DNA from: Micavibrio_C sp964577255 | GTDB lineage: Bacteria > Pseudomonadota > Alphaproteobacteria > Micavibrionales > Micavibrionaceae | NCBI GenBank assembly: GCA_964577255.1 | Contig: CAZNYM010000014.1 | Coordinates: forward strand, 1 to 39,064 | Reading direction: 5' to 3' | Length of the DNA: 39,064 nucleotides | In this document: one piece after another, positions 25,865 through 35,729 of the stretch | How the letters are laid out: every line of letters begins with the position of its first letter | Numbering within the stretch: position 1 is the first letter of the stretch | The notes under the pieces: generated by a model | Told to the model about the DNA's origin: nothing | The model's input: only the letters and a program-made list of their open reading frames with translations | The model's database searches: none | Program-made: the position numbers and the translations under genes

Positions 25865-26384
25865 GCTTAAGGGGTCTTTTCATTTCCAAAACTCAGAATG
25901 AGCCTTTCTAGCACGACGCGAAAAAGAAGAAAGGGTGACGGAAAACACCGTGCCTTCGTCTGTGGGTAAATGGAAACTGATTAAGAAGGATTTTTTTCCT
26001 TTTCTTGTTCTGTCTATTCAGCGGAAAAGATTTTTGTTTCCGGGCAGTTAGATTGATTTATCCCGTGCAGCGGCCGCATCGTCGTCGTTTTTGTAAAACG
26101 ACTCTCTCATAAAGTTTTTTATTGGATGATTCGTTATTTTTTATGCGCGATTTTCAGCGTTTTTTCGCTGTTTGCCTCTGTTTTTACCCATAAGTCAGGC
26201 CCTGCCGAAGGTTTTCAGAACTTTCATCATTTCCTGTAACCATGAAATTCCGTTGCTTTTTGGCGAAATCAAGGCTGGGGATAATGGGGGGGACAAAGAG
26301 CGGTTGTGACGTTGTATCAGCTTTTTCATCCCCGTTTCGCGCCTTGATTTGCGGCTGGTAGGAATAAAGTCATCCTTGAGGGGG
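25865..26384. other. AT-rich intergenic region between pyk and nrdA, no gene seen
   Basis: About 520 bases contain no credible reading frame and are clearly richer in A and T than the flanking genes. Several small hairpins are visible: AAGGA/TCCTT at 25986-26001, GTCGTTTT/AAAACGAC at 26084-26102 (three-base loop), and CAGCG/CGCTG around six Ts at 26155-26170. Homopolymer T runs are frequent. It must hold the pyk promoter and could hold a small RNA or long leader, but no known RNA family is recognised. Confidence 0.6.
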
Positions 26385-26432
26385 GTACGAGATGTAGTAC
26401 TCTGGACCTTGCTAGACCGCAATGGATTGTGG
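26385..26432 (+). promoter_or_regulatory. Candidate tandem NrdR boxes upstream of nrdA
   Basis: Two imperfect dyads, GTACGAGATGTAGTAC at 26385-26400 and CCGCAATGGATTGTGG at 26417-26432, have centres 32 bp apart (about three helical turns). By eye they match the NrdR-box consensus (ACACWAWATMTWGTGT) at 9 and 11 of 16 positions. NrdR represses ribonucleotide reductase genes from paired boxes with about this spacing. The location, 77-125 bases before the nrdA start, fits. Confidence 0.5.
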
Positions 26433-26508
26433 CGGCGTGCCCGCTCGGTCCACAACCGCAAAATTGAATCAACCAAAGACTTGCCCGTTCTCTAAGGGGG
26501 AGCGCAGA

Positions 26509-28344
26509 ATGTTTGACGTCGCACAGATCGAGCGGGGAAACCGCGTCCAGATCGACCGCAGCCGGGACGATAATTTGACAGAATTCGGAAAGGCGACGCT
26601 GCAGGACCGTTATCTGCTGCCTGAGGAGTCGTTCCAGGACCTGTTCGCCCGCGTGGCGATCGAATATGCCGACAATTCGGCCCATGCCCAGCGGCTTTAT
26701 GACTATATATCCCGGCTCTGGTTCATGCCGGCGACGCCCATCCTTTCCAACGGCGGCACCAACCGCGGCCTGCCGATTTCCTGCTTCCTGAACGAATCGG
26801 GCGACAGCCTCGAGGATATCGTCGCGCTGTGGAATGAAAACGTGTGGCTGGCCTCGCTCGGCGGCGGCATCGGCTCGTTCTGGGGCAATGTCCGCTCGAT
26901 CGGCGAGAAAGTCGGCCGCAACGGCAAGACCTCGGGCATCGTGCCCTTCGTCAAGGTGCAGGACTCCCTCACCCAGGCGATTTCGCAAGGCAGTCTGCGC
27001 CGGGGCTCGGCCGCCATCTATCTGCCGATCTGGCACCCCGAGATCGAGGAATTCATCGAGATCCGCCGCCCCACCGGCGGCGACCCCAACCGCAAGGCGC
27101 TCAACCTGCACAATGCCGTCGTCATCAACAACGCCTTCATGCTGGCGGTGGAGCGCGGCGAGGAATGGGCGCTTAAATCCCCGCGCGACGGCCACGTCGT
27201 CGGCCGGGTCAAGGCGCGCGACCTGTGGATCCGCCTGCTCACCGCCCGCATCGAAACCGGCGAGCCCTACATCCTCTTCATCGACCATGTGAACGACCAC
27301 ATCCCCGAGCATCACAAGATGGCGGGGCTGAACGTCAAGATGTCGAACCTGTGCTCGGAGATCACTCTGCCCACCGGCAAGGATCATCTGGGCAAGGACC
27401 GCACGGCGGTGTGCTGCCTGTCCTCGCTCAATCTCGAGAAATTCGACGAATGGCAGGATCATCCGACCTTCATCGAGGACGTCATGCGCTTCCTCGACAA
27501 CGTGCTGAGCGACTTCATCGAGAAAGCGCCCGATTCAATGGCCCGCGCCAAATATTCCGCCGCGCGCGAGCGTTCGGTGGGCCTGGGCGTAATGGGTTTC
27601 CATTCGTTCCTGCAATCGAAAATGATCCCGATGGAATCGGTGATGGCCAAGGTATGGAACCGACGCATGTTCCAGCACATCAAGCGCCAGGCCGACGACG
27701 CTTCGGTCAAGCTGGCGCAGGAGCGCGGCCCCTGCCCCGACGCCGCCGATTACGGCATCATGGAGCGTTTCTCCAACAAGATGGCGATCGCACCCACGGC
27801 TTCGATCTCGATCATCACCGGCGGCGCCTCCCCCGGCATCGAACCCAACGCCGCCAATGCCTACACGCACAAGACGCTGTCCGGCTCCTACGCCGTCAAG
27901 AATCCTTATCTCGAGGAGCTTCTTGAGAAAAAAGGAAAGAACACGGAAGACGTCTGGTCGTCGATCTTCACCAACGAAGGTTCGGTGCAACATCTCGACT
28001 TCCTCGACCAGGACGAAAAGGATGTGTTCAAGACCGCGTTTGAGATCGACCAGCGCTGGCTGATCGAACACGCCGCCGACCGTACGCCGTTCGTGTGCCA
28101 GTCGCAGTCGCTCAACGTATTCCTGCCCGCCAACGTGCACAAGCGCGACCTGCACCAGATCCATTTCGAGGCGTGGAAGAAAGGTGTGAAGAGCCTTTAT
28201 TACTGCCGCTCGAAATCGATCCAGCGCGCCGAAAGCCACGCCAGCTGGCAGCGCAGCCTCAGCAAGGCCCCCACGCCCGCCCGCGACAAGGAACCGGAAC
28301 TTGGGGAAACCAAGAAGTACGAGGAATGCCTGGCCTGCCAGTGA
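26509..28344 (+). CDS. nrdA: Class I ribonucleoside-diphosphate reductase alpha subunit
   Basis: The enzyme makes deoxyribonucleotides for DNA synthesis together with a beta (radical) subunit. ATG 26509, preceded by AGGGGGAG, gives 611 residues. There is no N-terminal ATP cone, so overall activity control by dATP through that domain is absent. Active-site features include C92 (PISCFLN), the N280-C282-E284 triad (NLCSEI) and the disulfide partner around C302/C303. The radical-transfer YY pair lies in LYYCRSK, and a C-terminal redox tail carries C607 and C610 (ECLACQ). No beta-subunit gene lies nearby; the next gene is an unrelated IcmL-like protein 13 bases downstream. Confidence 0.93.
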   Translation: MFDVAQIERGNRVQIDRSRDDNLTEFGKATLQDRYLLPEESFQDLFARVAIEYADNSAHAQRLYDYISRLWFMPATPILSNGGTNRGLPISCFLNESGDSLEDIVALWNENVWLASLGGGIGSFWGNVRSIGEKVGRNGKTSGIVPFVKVQDSLTQAISQGSLRRGSAAIYLPIWHPEIEEFIEIRRPTGGDPNRKALNLHNAVVINNAFMLAVERGEEWALKSPRDGHVVGRVKARDLWIRLLTARIETGEPYILFIDHVNDHIPEHHKMAGLNVKMSNLCSEITLPTGKDHLGKDRTAVCCLSSLNLEKFDEWQDHPTFIEDVMRFLDNVLSDFIEKAPDSMARAKYSAARERSVGLGVMGFHSFLQSKMIPMESVMAKVWNRRMFQHIKRQADDASVKLAQERGPCPDAADYGIMERFSNKMAIAPTASISIITGGASPGIEPNAANAYTHKTLSGSYAVKNPYLEELLEKKGKNTEDVWSSIFTNEGSVQHLDFLDQDEKDVFKTAFEIDQRWLIEHAADRTPFVCQSQSLNVFLPANVHKRDLHQIHFEAWKKGVKSLYYCRSKSIQRAESHASWQRSLSKAPTPARDKEPELGETKKYEECLACQ

Positions 28345-28357
28345 GGCTGAAGAAAAA

Positions 28358-28975
28358 ATGGCGCTTATGAGATCACTATTTCTATCCGGGTTTTGTTTTA
28401 TTTGCCTGGTGATATCCAGCGCATCTTCTTTCTCTCAGGAGCATTCTGTTGACGCTGTGCGCGATTGGACAGCCGCTGCTCTGACTGAAGCGATGACTTT
28501 TAACTTTGCCAATTACGAAGAGCACAAAAAGATGAACCGGCGGCTCTTTACCGATTCGGGCTATAAGAGCTTCTACAAAGCGATGGATAACTCTCAGATT
28601 CCGGCTTATGTGACCCGGGAAAAAATTATGCTATCGCTTGAGCTGGCTTGCACTCCCGAACTGACGGAAAAAAGAGAAATTCCGCAAAAAGCATGGGTCT
28701 TTGAAACTCCCGCGATGATTGTTTACAATGCGGGGACACGCGTAAAAAAAGATCCTGTAGTTATAACTTCTGTCATCGAAAAAAGTGCGAATGAGCAGAA
28801 CACTCAGGGTCTTGGTATCCAGCAATGGGTCACCAGACCGGTTACAGAAGCTGAAATAGGTATTTGTAAAGACCAAGATCGCATCGAGACAGAAATTCTC
28901 AGACTCGAGCAAGAAAAACAAGAACTGCAAAAACGGATCAATGAACTCAAGGCCGAAGCTGCAGCCGCGCCCTAG
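28358..28975 (+). CDS. Stand-alone IcmL/DotI-like exported protein
   Basis: ATG 28358 gives 205 residues with a signal peptide (about 1-25, ending SSFSQ). The mature part carries the IcmL/DotI/TraM pattern: AVRDWTAAALTEAMTFNFANY, then FTDSGYKSFYKAM, then a strand with PAMIVYNAG, and finally NTQGLGIQQWV. The last 35 residues form a charged coiled coil (ETEILRLEQEKQELQKRIN). DotI/IcmL is a periplasmic-side inner-membrane subunit of type IVB secretion and IncI conjugation machines. Here the usual membrane anchor looks replaced by a cleavable signal. No other Dot/Icm gene is recognised beside it. It follows nrdA by 13 bases and may be co-transcribed. Confidence 0.72.
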   Translation: MALMRSLFLSGFCFICLVISSASSFSQEHSVDAVRDWTAAALTEAMTFNFANYEEHKKMNRRLFTDSGYKSFYKAMDNSQIPAYVTREKIMLSLELACTPELTEKREIPQKAWVFETPAMIVYNAGTRVKKDPVVITSVIEKSANEQNTQGLGIQQWVTRPVTEAEIGICKDQDRIETEILRLEQEKQELQKRINELKAEAAAAP

Positions 28976-28981
28976 CCGTTC

Positions 28982-29818
28982 TCAGAAATCAAACGACTTT
29001 TCAATCGCCCGGCCGCGCGCCCACAGGATAACTTTGACCGTGCGGCCGCTTAACGCCTGCGCCAGATTGTCCACGCCTGCGGGCGCGGCGACGGTGATCA
29101 TCGCCTGCCGTCCGTCCTTTTCATCGGGCACGATTACGGGCACGGCGGTAACATACAGGTCTTCGCCCGCGTCCACGAACACATCGGCGCCCGGGAAGCC
29201 CCGCTCGCTGTAGGCGCGCAGAACCAGCGCCTGCGGCCCCAGAACCGCCGTGTCGATGCGCATGAAGGGCTGATCGCCGGCGGCGGGCAGTTCCCTGCGT
29301 GCACTCTGCAGCATCGCCGCCGCGACGGGATCTTTTTCCGCCGGATCGAGCATGTGCGGCGGCAGGGTAAGCGTCTGCGGGATGCAGATATCACTGCACA
29401 CCATGATCTCGGCCTTGATGTTAAGGACGACCGGTGCGCCTTCTGTCTCCGGCGTCACGGTCAGGGGGAAGATCATGTTGTTGACGTAACCGAAGGTCTG
29501 CAGGCCCCCCTCGTCGAAACGTGCGGGCGTGGGCCAGATGATCTCGACGCTTTTCAGGTTTTGCGAACCGGTGGTATCAAGCCGCGGCGGCAACCCGCCC
29601 TCGCCGGGGCGTTTCCAGTACATATGCCAGCCGGGTGCGAGGTGAACCTGCAGCCCCGCCGCAAGCCCATCGGAAAATACATGCGCCTTGATATGATCCG
29701 CCGTCGCCCACGCGCCAATGGCGGCGCGAGCCGGGGAAACCGTAAGCATCAGGGCCAGGGCCGCAAAAACCGGCGGGATAAGCCGCAACAGGCGCGGCGC
29801 GGGCTTTCTTTTTTTCAT
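28982..29818 (-). CDS. Periplasmic DsbD-alpha-like domain protein
   Basis: Start 29818 (MKKRKPAPR) gives 278 residues with a signal peptide ending near ARA (about residue 31). An upstream in-frame start would run into the divergent gene. The body matches the N-terminal domain of DsbD (PF11412-like): GWHMYWKRPGEGGLPP, YVNNMIFPLTVTPE, then AEIMVCSDICIPQ with a C-x3-C pair. In DsbD two cysteines in this region pass electrons to periplasmic partners. The transmembrane and thioredoxin domains of full DsbD are missing, so this protein must work with a separate membrane reductase. It is divergent from yqgE, sharing a palindromic -10 region. Confidence 0.8.
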   Translation of the reverse strand: MKKRKPAPRLLRLIPPVFAALALMLTVSPARAAIGAWATADHIKAHVFSDGLAAGLQVHLAPGWHMYWKRPGEGGLPPRLDTTGSQNLKSVEIIWPTPARFDEGGLQTFGYVNNMIFPLTVTPETEGAPVVLNIKAEIMVCSDICIPQTLTLPPHMLDPAEKDPVAAAMLQSARRELPAAGDQPFMRIDTAVLGPQALVLRAYSERGFPGADVFVDAGEDLYVTAVPVIVPDEKDGRQAMITVAAPAGVDNLAQALSGRTVKVILWARGRAIEKSFDF

Positions 29819-29824
29819 GACCCC

Positions 29825-29839
29825 ATTATATGATATAAT
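29825..29839. promoter_or_regulatory. Palindromic -10 region for divergent promoters
   Basis: ATTATATGATATAAT is nearly a perfect palindrome. It places a TATAAT on each strand (29834-29839 on plus, 29830-29825 on minus), so it could serve both yqgE and the DsbD-alpha-like gene. A TTTGTC -35-like element exists for the minus strand near 29848-29853; the plus-strand -35 is weak. Confidence 0.45.
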
Positions 29840-29873
29840 GTCATCCTGACAAACTGGGGAACGTTTCAAAACC

Positions 29874-30461
29874 ATGCCCTCTGACAATGACAATTATCTG
29901 GCCGGAAAAATACTGATCTCGATGCCGCAGATGGGCGATCCGCGCTTTCACCGCGCCGTTGTTTTCATGTGCGCACATGATGCCAACGGGGCGATGGGGC
30001 TGGTCATCAATCACCTGCTGCCCGGGTTCGATTTTTCCGAGCTGCTGACGCAGCTGCAGGTCGTGAGCGAGAAAATGGCCGAACATCCCGTGCTGTTCCC
30101 GCCGCAGCCGGTGTTCAGCGGCGGGCCGGTGGAAAGCGCGCGCGGCTTCATCCTGCACGGCAGCGATTTCAGCCTGGCCGACACCATCAAGATCAATCGC
30201 GACATCTACGTCACCGGCACACTTGACGCGCTCAAGGCCATCGCCGCCGGCGCGGGGCCGCAGAAGATGCGCTTCGTACTCGGCTATGCCGGCTGGGGCC
30301 CGGGCCAGCTCGAGCGCGAGATCCGCGAGAACGCCTGGCTGGTAACCGATCCCGACCCCGAAACCGTATTGGCGGGCGACCCGGAAAACATGTGGGAACG
30401 GGCGATCCGCACCCTGGGCATCGATCCGCTTGTGTTCTCCGGCGCCGCGGGACGCGCGTAA
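29874..30461 (+). CDS. yqgE: YqgE/AlgH family protein (UPF0301)
   Basis: The 195-residue protein matches the YqgE/AlgH family: GKILISMPQMGDPRFHRAVV near the N-terminus, CAHDANGAMGLVIN, FSGGPVE and FVLGYAGWGPGQLE. The family is widespread in Proteobacteria; its biochemical role is still unclear, and AlgH was first linked to alginate regulation in Pseudomonas. There is no signal peptide. It precedes guaB by about 90 bases that contain a candidate promoter for guaB. Confidence 0.93.
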   Translation: MPSDNDNYLAGKILISMPQMGDPRFHRAVVFMCAHDANGAMGLVINHLLPGFDFSELLTQLQVVSEKMAEHPVLFPPQPVFSGGPVESARGFILHGSDFSLADTIKINRDIYVTGTLDALKAIAAGAGPQKMRFVLGYAGWGPGQLEREIRENAWLVTDPDPETVLAGDPENMWERAIRTLGIDPLVFSGAAGRA

Positions 30462-30480
30462 ACGGCGTAAAATATAAAAC

Positions 30481-30507
30481 TTTACAACCACTTGCCGCCT
30501 GTATAGG
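30481..30507 (+). promoter_or_regulatory. Candidate promoter for guaB
   Basis: TTTACA at 30481-30486 and TATAGG at 30502-30507 are separated by 15 bp, a little short of optimum. Transcription would start near 30514, giving a leader of about 40 bases before the guaB ATG at 30553. Confidence 0.3.
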
Positions 30508-30552
30508 ATGCCGCTGCAAATTCCCCTGACGCCGGCTTTTAGGAGTTTGCCC

Positions 30553-32042
<1,490 letters not shown>

Positions 32043-32043
<1 letters not shown>

Positions 32044-32597
32044 TGCGCATCGCCGCCGCTACATTCGCCGACGCGCCTGCCCTCGCCCGCGTTCACATCG
32101 AAGGCTGGCGCGCCAGCTACGGTGGACTGGTCGAGCAGTCGTTTCTCGACGCGCTTGATGAGAATAAACGCGCGGAAGACTGGAGTAAGTGGCTGGCTGA
32201 TGGCACGGAAGCGCTGATGGGGTTTGATGAAAAAGACCAGCCGGCCGGCTTTATCGCCTTTAACAAGCTGATGACCCCGCCGCCCGGCATGTCGCCGGTG
32301 CGGCCGCTTTATACCGCTGAAATCCTGGCGCTTTACATCCTGCCCGCCTGCTGGCGGCAGGGGCTGGGGCGGCAATTGATGGCGCAGGCGGCGCTGCGCC
32401 TGCAGGAAAAGAAGCACAAATCCCTGTGCCTTTGGGTGCTCGAGAAAAACATGCGCGGCAACGCGTTCTATAAAGCCCTGGGCGGTCAACGCTGCGGGAA
32501 GAAACCTGTTACCATCGGCACCCAGACCCTGACCGATGTCTGTTATGGCTGGCGCGACACCGCGCCGCTTCAGGCCGCCTTGCCCAGCAACGGATAA
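32043..32597 (+). CDS. GNAT family N-acetyltransferase
   Basis: ATG 32043 overlaps the guaB stop (TGATG), so its translation is probably coupled to guaB. The 184-residue protein has the GNAT pattern: an opening ADAPALARVHIEGWRASY, as in many RimI-like members. The acetyl-CoA loop is RQGLGRQLMAQA, and a late NMRGNAFYKALGG segment completes the fold. The substrate is unknown. The last 28 bases overlap the convergent Old Yellow Enzyme gene. A housekeeping link to GMP synthesis is not obvious. Confidence 0.85.
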
Positions 32598-33634
32598 TCG
32601 GTATAGCCCTTGGCGCCGCCCTTGTAAAACGTCGTGTTGTCGGGTGGGTTCAGCGGGGCGTTCAGACGCAGCCGTTCCACCAGATCGGGATTGGCGATGA
32701 AGGGCACGCCGAACGCCACCGCGTCCAGAAGCCCTTCGGCCAGAATTTGTTCCGCGCGCGCCCGATCATAAGCGTCGTTGCCCGCCATCACGCCTTTATA
32801 CACCTTGCGCATCGCCGCCGTGACGGTCTGCGGCTTGTTCGCCGTTTCGCGCACATGCAGGAAGGCGAGATTGAAACGCTCCAGTTCGCGCGCCGCGTGC
32901 ACGAACGTGCCCTCGAGGTCACTGTCATGCATGCTTTGATAACCGTTCATGGGTGACAGGCGCAGGCCGGTGCGGTCGGCGCCAACGGCTTCCGTCACCG
33001 CCTCGACCACCTCGAGCAGGAAACGCGCGCGGTTCGCTGTGCTGCCGCCATATTCATCCGTGCGCGTGTTCGAGCCGTCGCGCAGGAACTGGTCGATCAG
33101 ATAGCCGTTGGCGCCGTGGATCTCGACCCCGTCGAAACCGGCGCGGATCGCGCGGCGGGCGGCTTCGGCGTAATCTTCAACCGTGCTTTGAATTTCGGCT
33201 TTGCTCAGCGGGCGCGGCGTGACGTAAGGTTTCTTGCCCTCGAGCGAGCGCGCCTCGCCCTCGGCGGCGATGGCGGAGGCCGACACCGGCGTTTCCCCGC
33301 CCAGCAGATCGGGATGCGAGAGGCGCCCCATGTGCCAGAGCTGCAGCACGATATGCCCGCCCGCCTTGTGCACCGCCTCGGTGGTCAGCTTCCAGCCCTG
33401 CTCCTGCGCGTCGGTATACATGCCGGGCGCCCCCAGCCAGCCATAGCCCATGAGCGAGATCGCGGTCGCCTCGCTTACGATCAACCCGGCGCCGGCGCGC
33501 TGCGCGTAATATTCGGCCATCAGGGCATTCGCAATGCGGCTTTCGCCGGCGCGGCTGCGCGTCAGCGGCGCCATCCAGACGCGGTTTTTCAGCTTCAGGG
33601 CCCCGGCCTGGATCGGATCGAATAAGGAAACCAT
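32570..33634 (-). CDS. nemA: Alkene reductase of the Old Yellow Enzyme family (NemA-like)
   Basis: These FMN enzymes reduce activated C=C bonds and nitro compounds with NAD(P)H, often in detoxification. The 354-residue protein has LKNRVWMAPLTRSRA, the flavin-binding GYGWLGAPGMYTD region and LQLWHMGRLSHPD. The substrate-anion site is in GVEIHGANGYLIDQFL, followed by RTDEYGGS. The start at 33634 has AAGGAG nine bases upstream. It is divergent from the rRNA methyltransferase gene with about 80 bases between the starts. It overlaps the GNAT gene at its 3' end by 28 bases. Confidence 0.93.
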   Translation of the reverse strand: MVSLFDPIQAGALKLKNRVWMAPLTRSRAGESRIANALMAEYYAQRAGAGLIVSEATAISLMGYGWLGAPGMYTDAQEQGWKLTTEAVHKAGGHIVLQLWHMGRLSHPDLLGGETPVSASAIAAEGEARSLEGKKPYVTPRPLSKAEIQSTVEDYAEAARRAIRAGFDGVEIHGANGYLIDQFLRDGSNTRTDEYGGSTANRARFLLEVVEAVTEAVGADRTGLRLSPMNGYQSMHDSDLEGTFVHAARELERFNLAFLHVRETANKPQTVTAAMRKVYKGVMAGNDAYDRARAEQILAEGLLDAVAFGVPFIANPDLVERLRLNAPLNPPDNTTFYKGGAKGYTDYPLLGKAA

Positions 33635-33715
33635 GGTTCTAACTCCTTGCGGTCACAGGGTAATCACTTATGTTCTTGGAGGGAAAAAGGCAAGCTGCTA
33701 TACCCTTGGCCCATC

Positions 33716-35008
33716 ATGATCCCTGCCGCCCGCATCCAGGCCGTCATCGAACTGCTCGAAAAAATCGCGGCCAGCCGCATCCCGATGGATTCCACCGTCG
33801 GCGATTACATGCGCTTCCGCAAATATATCGGCTCCAAGGACCGGGCGGACATAGTCGAGCGCGTGTACGCCCTGGCCCGCGCCCGGGCGCGCCTGGGGTG
33901 GTGGTTGGGGCAGGCGGGCGCAGCCGATACCGCCCGCAACCGGGTGATCGCGGGCCTGACAGTGATTGATGGCCGCGACCTTGCCGAAATCGACTCCCTT
34001 TTCAACGGCACCAAATACGGTCCCACCGCGCTTGATGACAATGAAAAGAATCTCATCGCCGCGCTGCACGGGCACAAACTCGACGACGATAAAGTACCCG
34101 AAGCCGTGCGTGTCGAATGCCCACCGGAAGCCGAAGAACGCCTGCGCGCGCTGTTCGGTAAGGATTTCCGCGCCGAGATGGCGGCGATGCTGCCCCCGGC
34201 CACGCTCGATCTGCGCGTCAACGTCTTTCGCATCGGCCGCGAGGACGCGCAGAAAAAATTGCGCGAAGAAGGGATCGAGACCGAGATCACGCCCTATTCG
34301 CCCTGGGGGCTGCGCTGCCGGACCAAGGCGTTCCTGTCCGAGAGCAAATTGTTCCGCGACGGGCTGATCGAGATTCAGGATGAAGGCTCGCAGCTCATCG
34401 CCCTTGCCTGCGGTGTCGATAACAGCGGCTTGCAGGTGCTCGATTATTGCGCCGGCGCGGGCGGCAAGACGCTGGCGCTCGCGGCCGCCATGGGCAACAA
34501 GGGGCGCATCGTGGCCATGGACAGCGAGCCCGCGCGTCTGGAGAAAGCGCGTGGCCGTTTCCGCCGCGCCGGCGCGCACGACATCATCGAAGTGCGCCCG
34601 CTTACGGACGAGAAAAGCCGCAAATGGCTGCGCCGGCAGAAGGGCACGTTCGACGTGGTGCTGGCGGATGTCCCCTGCAGCGGCAGCGGTACCTGGCGGC
34701 GCAATCCCGATATGCGCTGGCGTCAATACGGACCTGCGTTAAACGAATTACTGAACGTTCAGGATGAAATCCTCGACCGCGTCGCGGGCACGGTGAAGCC
34801 GGGCGGGCGGCTGGTCTACGCTACCTGCTCGCTGTTTCGCGAGGAAAATGAAGACCGTATCGCCGCTTTCTGCGCGCGGCACCCGTATTTTCGTACTAGC
34901 ACATTGGACATCGTCAATCCCGCGGAAAGCTTCATGCGCCTCTCGCCGCGCCGTCACAACACCGACGGTTTCTTCGCCGCTTTATTAACGCGCGTCACAG
35001 ATAATTGA
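33716..35008 (+). CDS. RsmB/NOP family RNA cytosine-C5 methyltransferase
   Basis: These enzymes add a methyl group from S-adenosylmethionine to cytosine C5, mostly in rRNA. ATG 33716 gives 430 residues; no clear ribosome site precedes it, so the message may be nearly leaderless. The N-terminal ~150 residues are helical (RNA-binding, NusB-like region). The Rossmann domain follows with LDYCAGAGGKTLALA (SAM site), ADVPCSGSGTWRRNP (motif IV, first Cys) and YATCSLFREEN (motif VI, catalytic Cys). An RsmB assignment (16S C967) is likely, but the RsmF or a paralogous branch cannot be excluded. Confidence 0.9.
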   Translation: MIPAARIQAVIELLEKIAASRIPMDSTVGDYMRFRKYIGSKDRADIVERVYALARARARLGWWLGQAGAADTARNRVIAGLTVIDGRDLAEIDSLFNGTKYGPTALDDNEKNLIAALHGHKLDDDKVPEAVRVECPPEAEERLRALFGKDFRAEMAAMLPPATLDLRVNVFRIGREDAQKKLREEGIETEITPYSPWGLRCRTKAFLSESKLFRDGLIEIQDEGSQLIALACGVDNSGLQVLDYCAGAGGKTLALAAAMGNKGRIVAMDSEPARLEKARGRFRRAGAHDIIEVRPLTDEKSRKWLRRQKGTFDVVLADVPCSGSGTWRRNPDMRWRQYGPALNELLNVQDEILDRVAGTVKPGGRLVYATCSLFREENEDRIAAFCARHPYFRTSTLDIVNPAESFMRLSPRRHNTDGFFAALLTRVTDN

Positions 35009-35014
35009 CGAACG

Positions 35015-35026
35015 CCCGCGCGCGGG
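35015..35026. repeat. 12-bp GC palindrome
   Basis: CCCGCGCGCGGG is a perfect palindrome in the 79-base gap between the RNA methyltransferase gene and the next gene. No T-run follows, so it is a weak terminator candidate at best. Confidence 0.4.
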
Positions 35027-35087
35027 TGTAGAGCTTCGAACGTCGAGACTGAAGATCTCGCGTTCCCGCTGCGTGGAGTAAATAAAG

Positions 35088-35723
35088 ATGGTGTTGCCAC
35101 TCTCTGCCCTTGAAGGCATCAGCCTTTCAGAAATCAAAAACAGGCTTAGCGAAGAAGGATACCGGCCAGTGCGTGAAACGGATACGCGCACCGCTTTCGC
35201 CGGCTCAGAGGACATGATCTGGATCTCGCGCAATCCCGATGTGTTCGGGGCTTTTTACGAAGCCTGCCGCCGCAGCGACAACAAGCTGCTTCCCCGTGTC
35301 GAGGCTCACCAGGTCGTGAATGGCGGCGATTACCATGCCGCGCGCACTGAAAGGCTTTTCACGCTTGAGGAAATAGCGCCCTCGGCCGATGAAAATCGTA
35401 CGCAGGGCGGCATTGCCCGCGCCTATTCCAGCTACCCGCTCGGCGACGAGATCCATCAAAGCGTCCATGCCGGCATGGCCATGAGCGAGGAGATGGAGGG
35501 TCTGGTCTGCGTTCTCGAAAAAACCATCATTGCCTCGCTCAATGGGCCGTTTGAGGCCGCCGCTGTATTCAGCGCCGATCCCGGCCGGATCATGTTCCGC
35601 AAAATGGGTGACGGCCTCCATCAATGCGTCTACGCCGATCCGCTGGACGACGAAACCTCGTTCGATGCCGCCATAAGGTCGCTGGCGCGGCTTAAATCCT
35701 GCCCGCACCGCAAGCCATCCTGA
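35088..35723 (+). CDS. Hypothetical protein, 211 residues
   Basis: ATG 35088 is preceded by GGAG about ten bases upstream. The protein has no signal peptide or membrane segment and no recognised motif. It is acidic to neutral with a mixed alpha/beta composition, opening with LSALEGISLSEIKNRLSEEG and ending with a short basic tail (CPHRKPS). The middle contains a Tyr/His-rich turn (HQVVNGGDYHAARTERLF). Codon use matches the neighbours, so it is probably a real, native gene. Its stop lies 6 bases from the convergent metE stop. Function is unknown. Confidence 0.7.
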   Translation: MVLPLSALEGISLSEIKNRLSEEGYRPVRETDTRTAFAGSEDMIWISRNPDVFGAFYEACRRSDNKLLPRVEAHQVVNGGDYHAARTERLFTLEEIAPSADENRTQGGIARAYSSYPLGDEIHQSVHAGMAMSEEMEGLVCVLEKTIIASLNGPFEAAAVFSADPGRIMFRKMGDGLHQCVYADPLDDETSFDAAIRSLARLKSCPHRKPS

Positions 35724-35729
35724 GAGAAG

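Noticed and set aside
26195..26476. 93-codon open frame on the minus strand in the pyk-nrdA gap
   Set aside because: It crosses the NrdR-like dyads and the nrdA leader, has a biased Ser/Arg composition and no credible ribosome site or motif.
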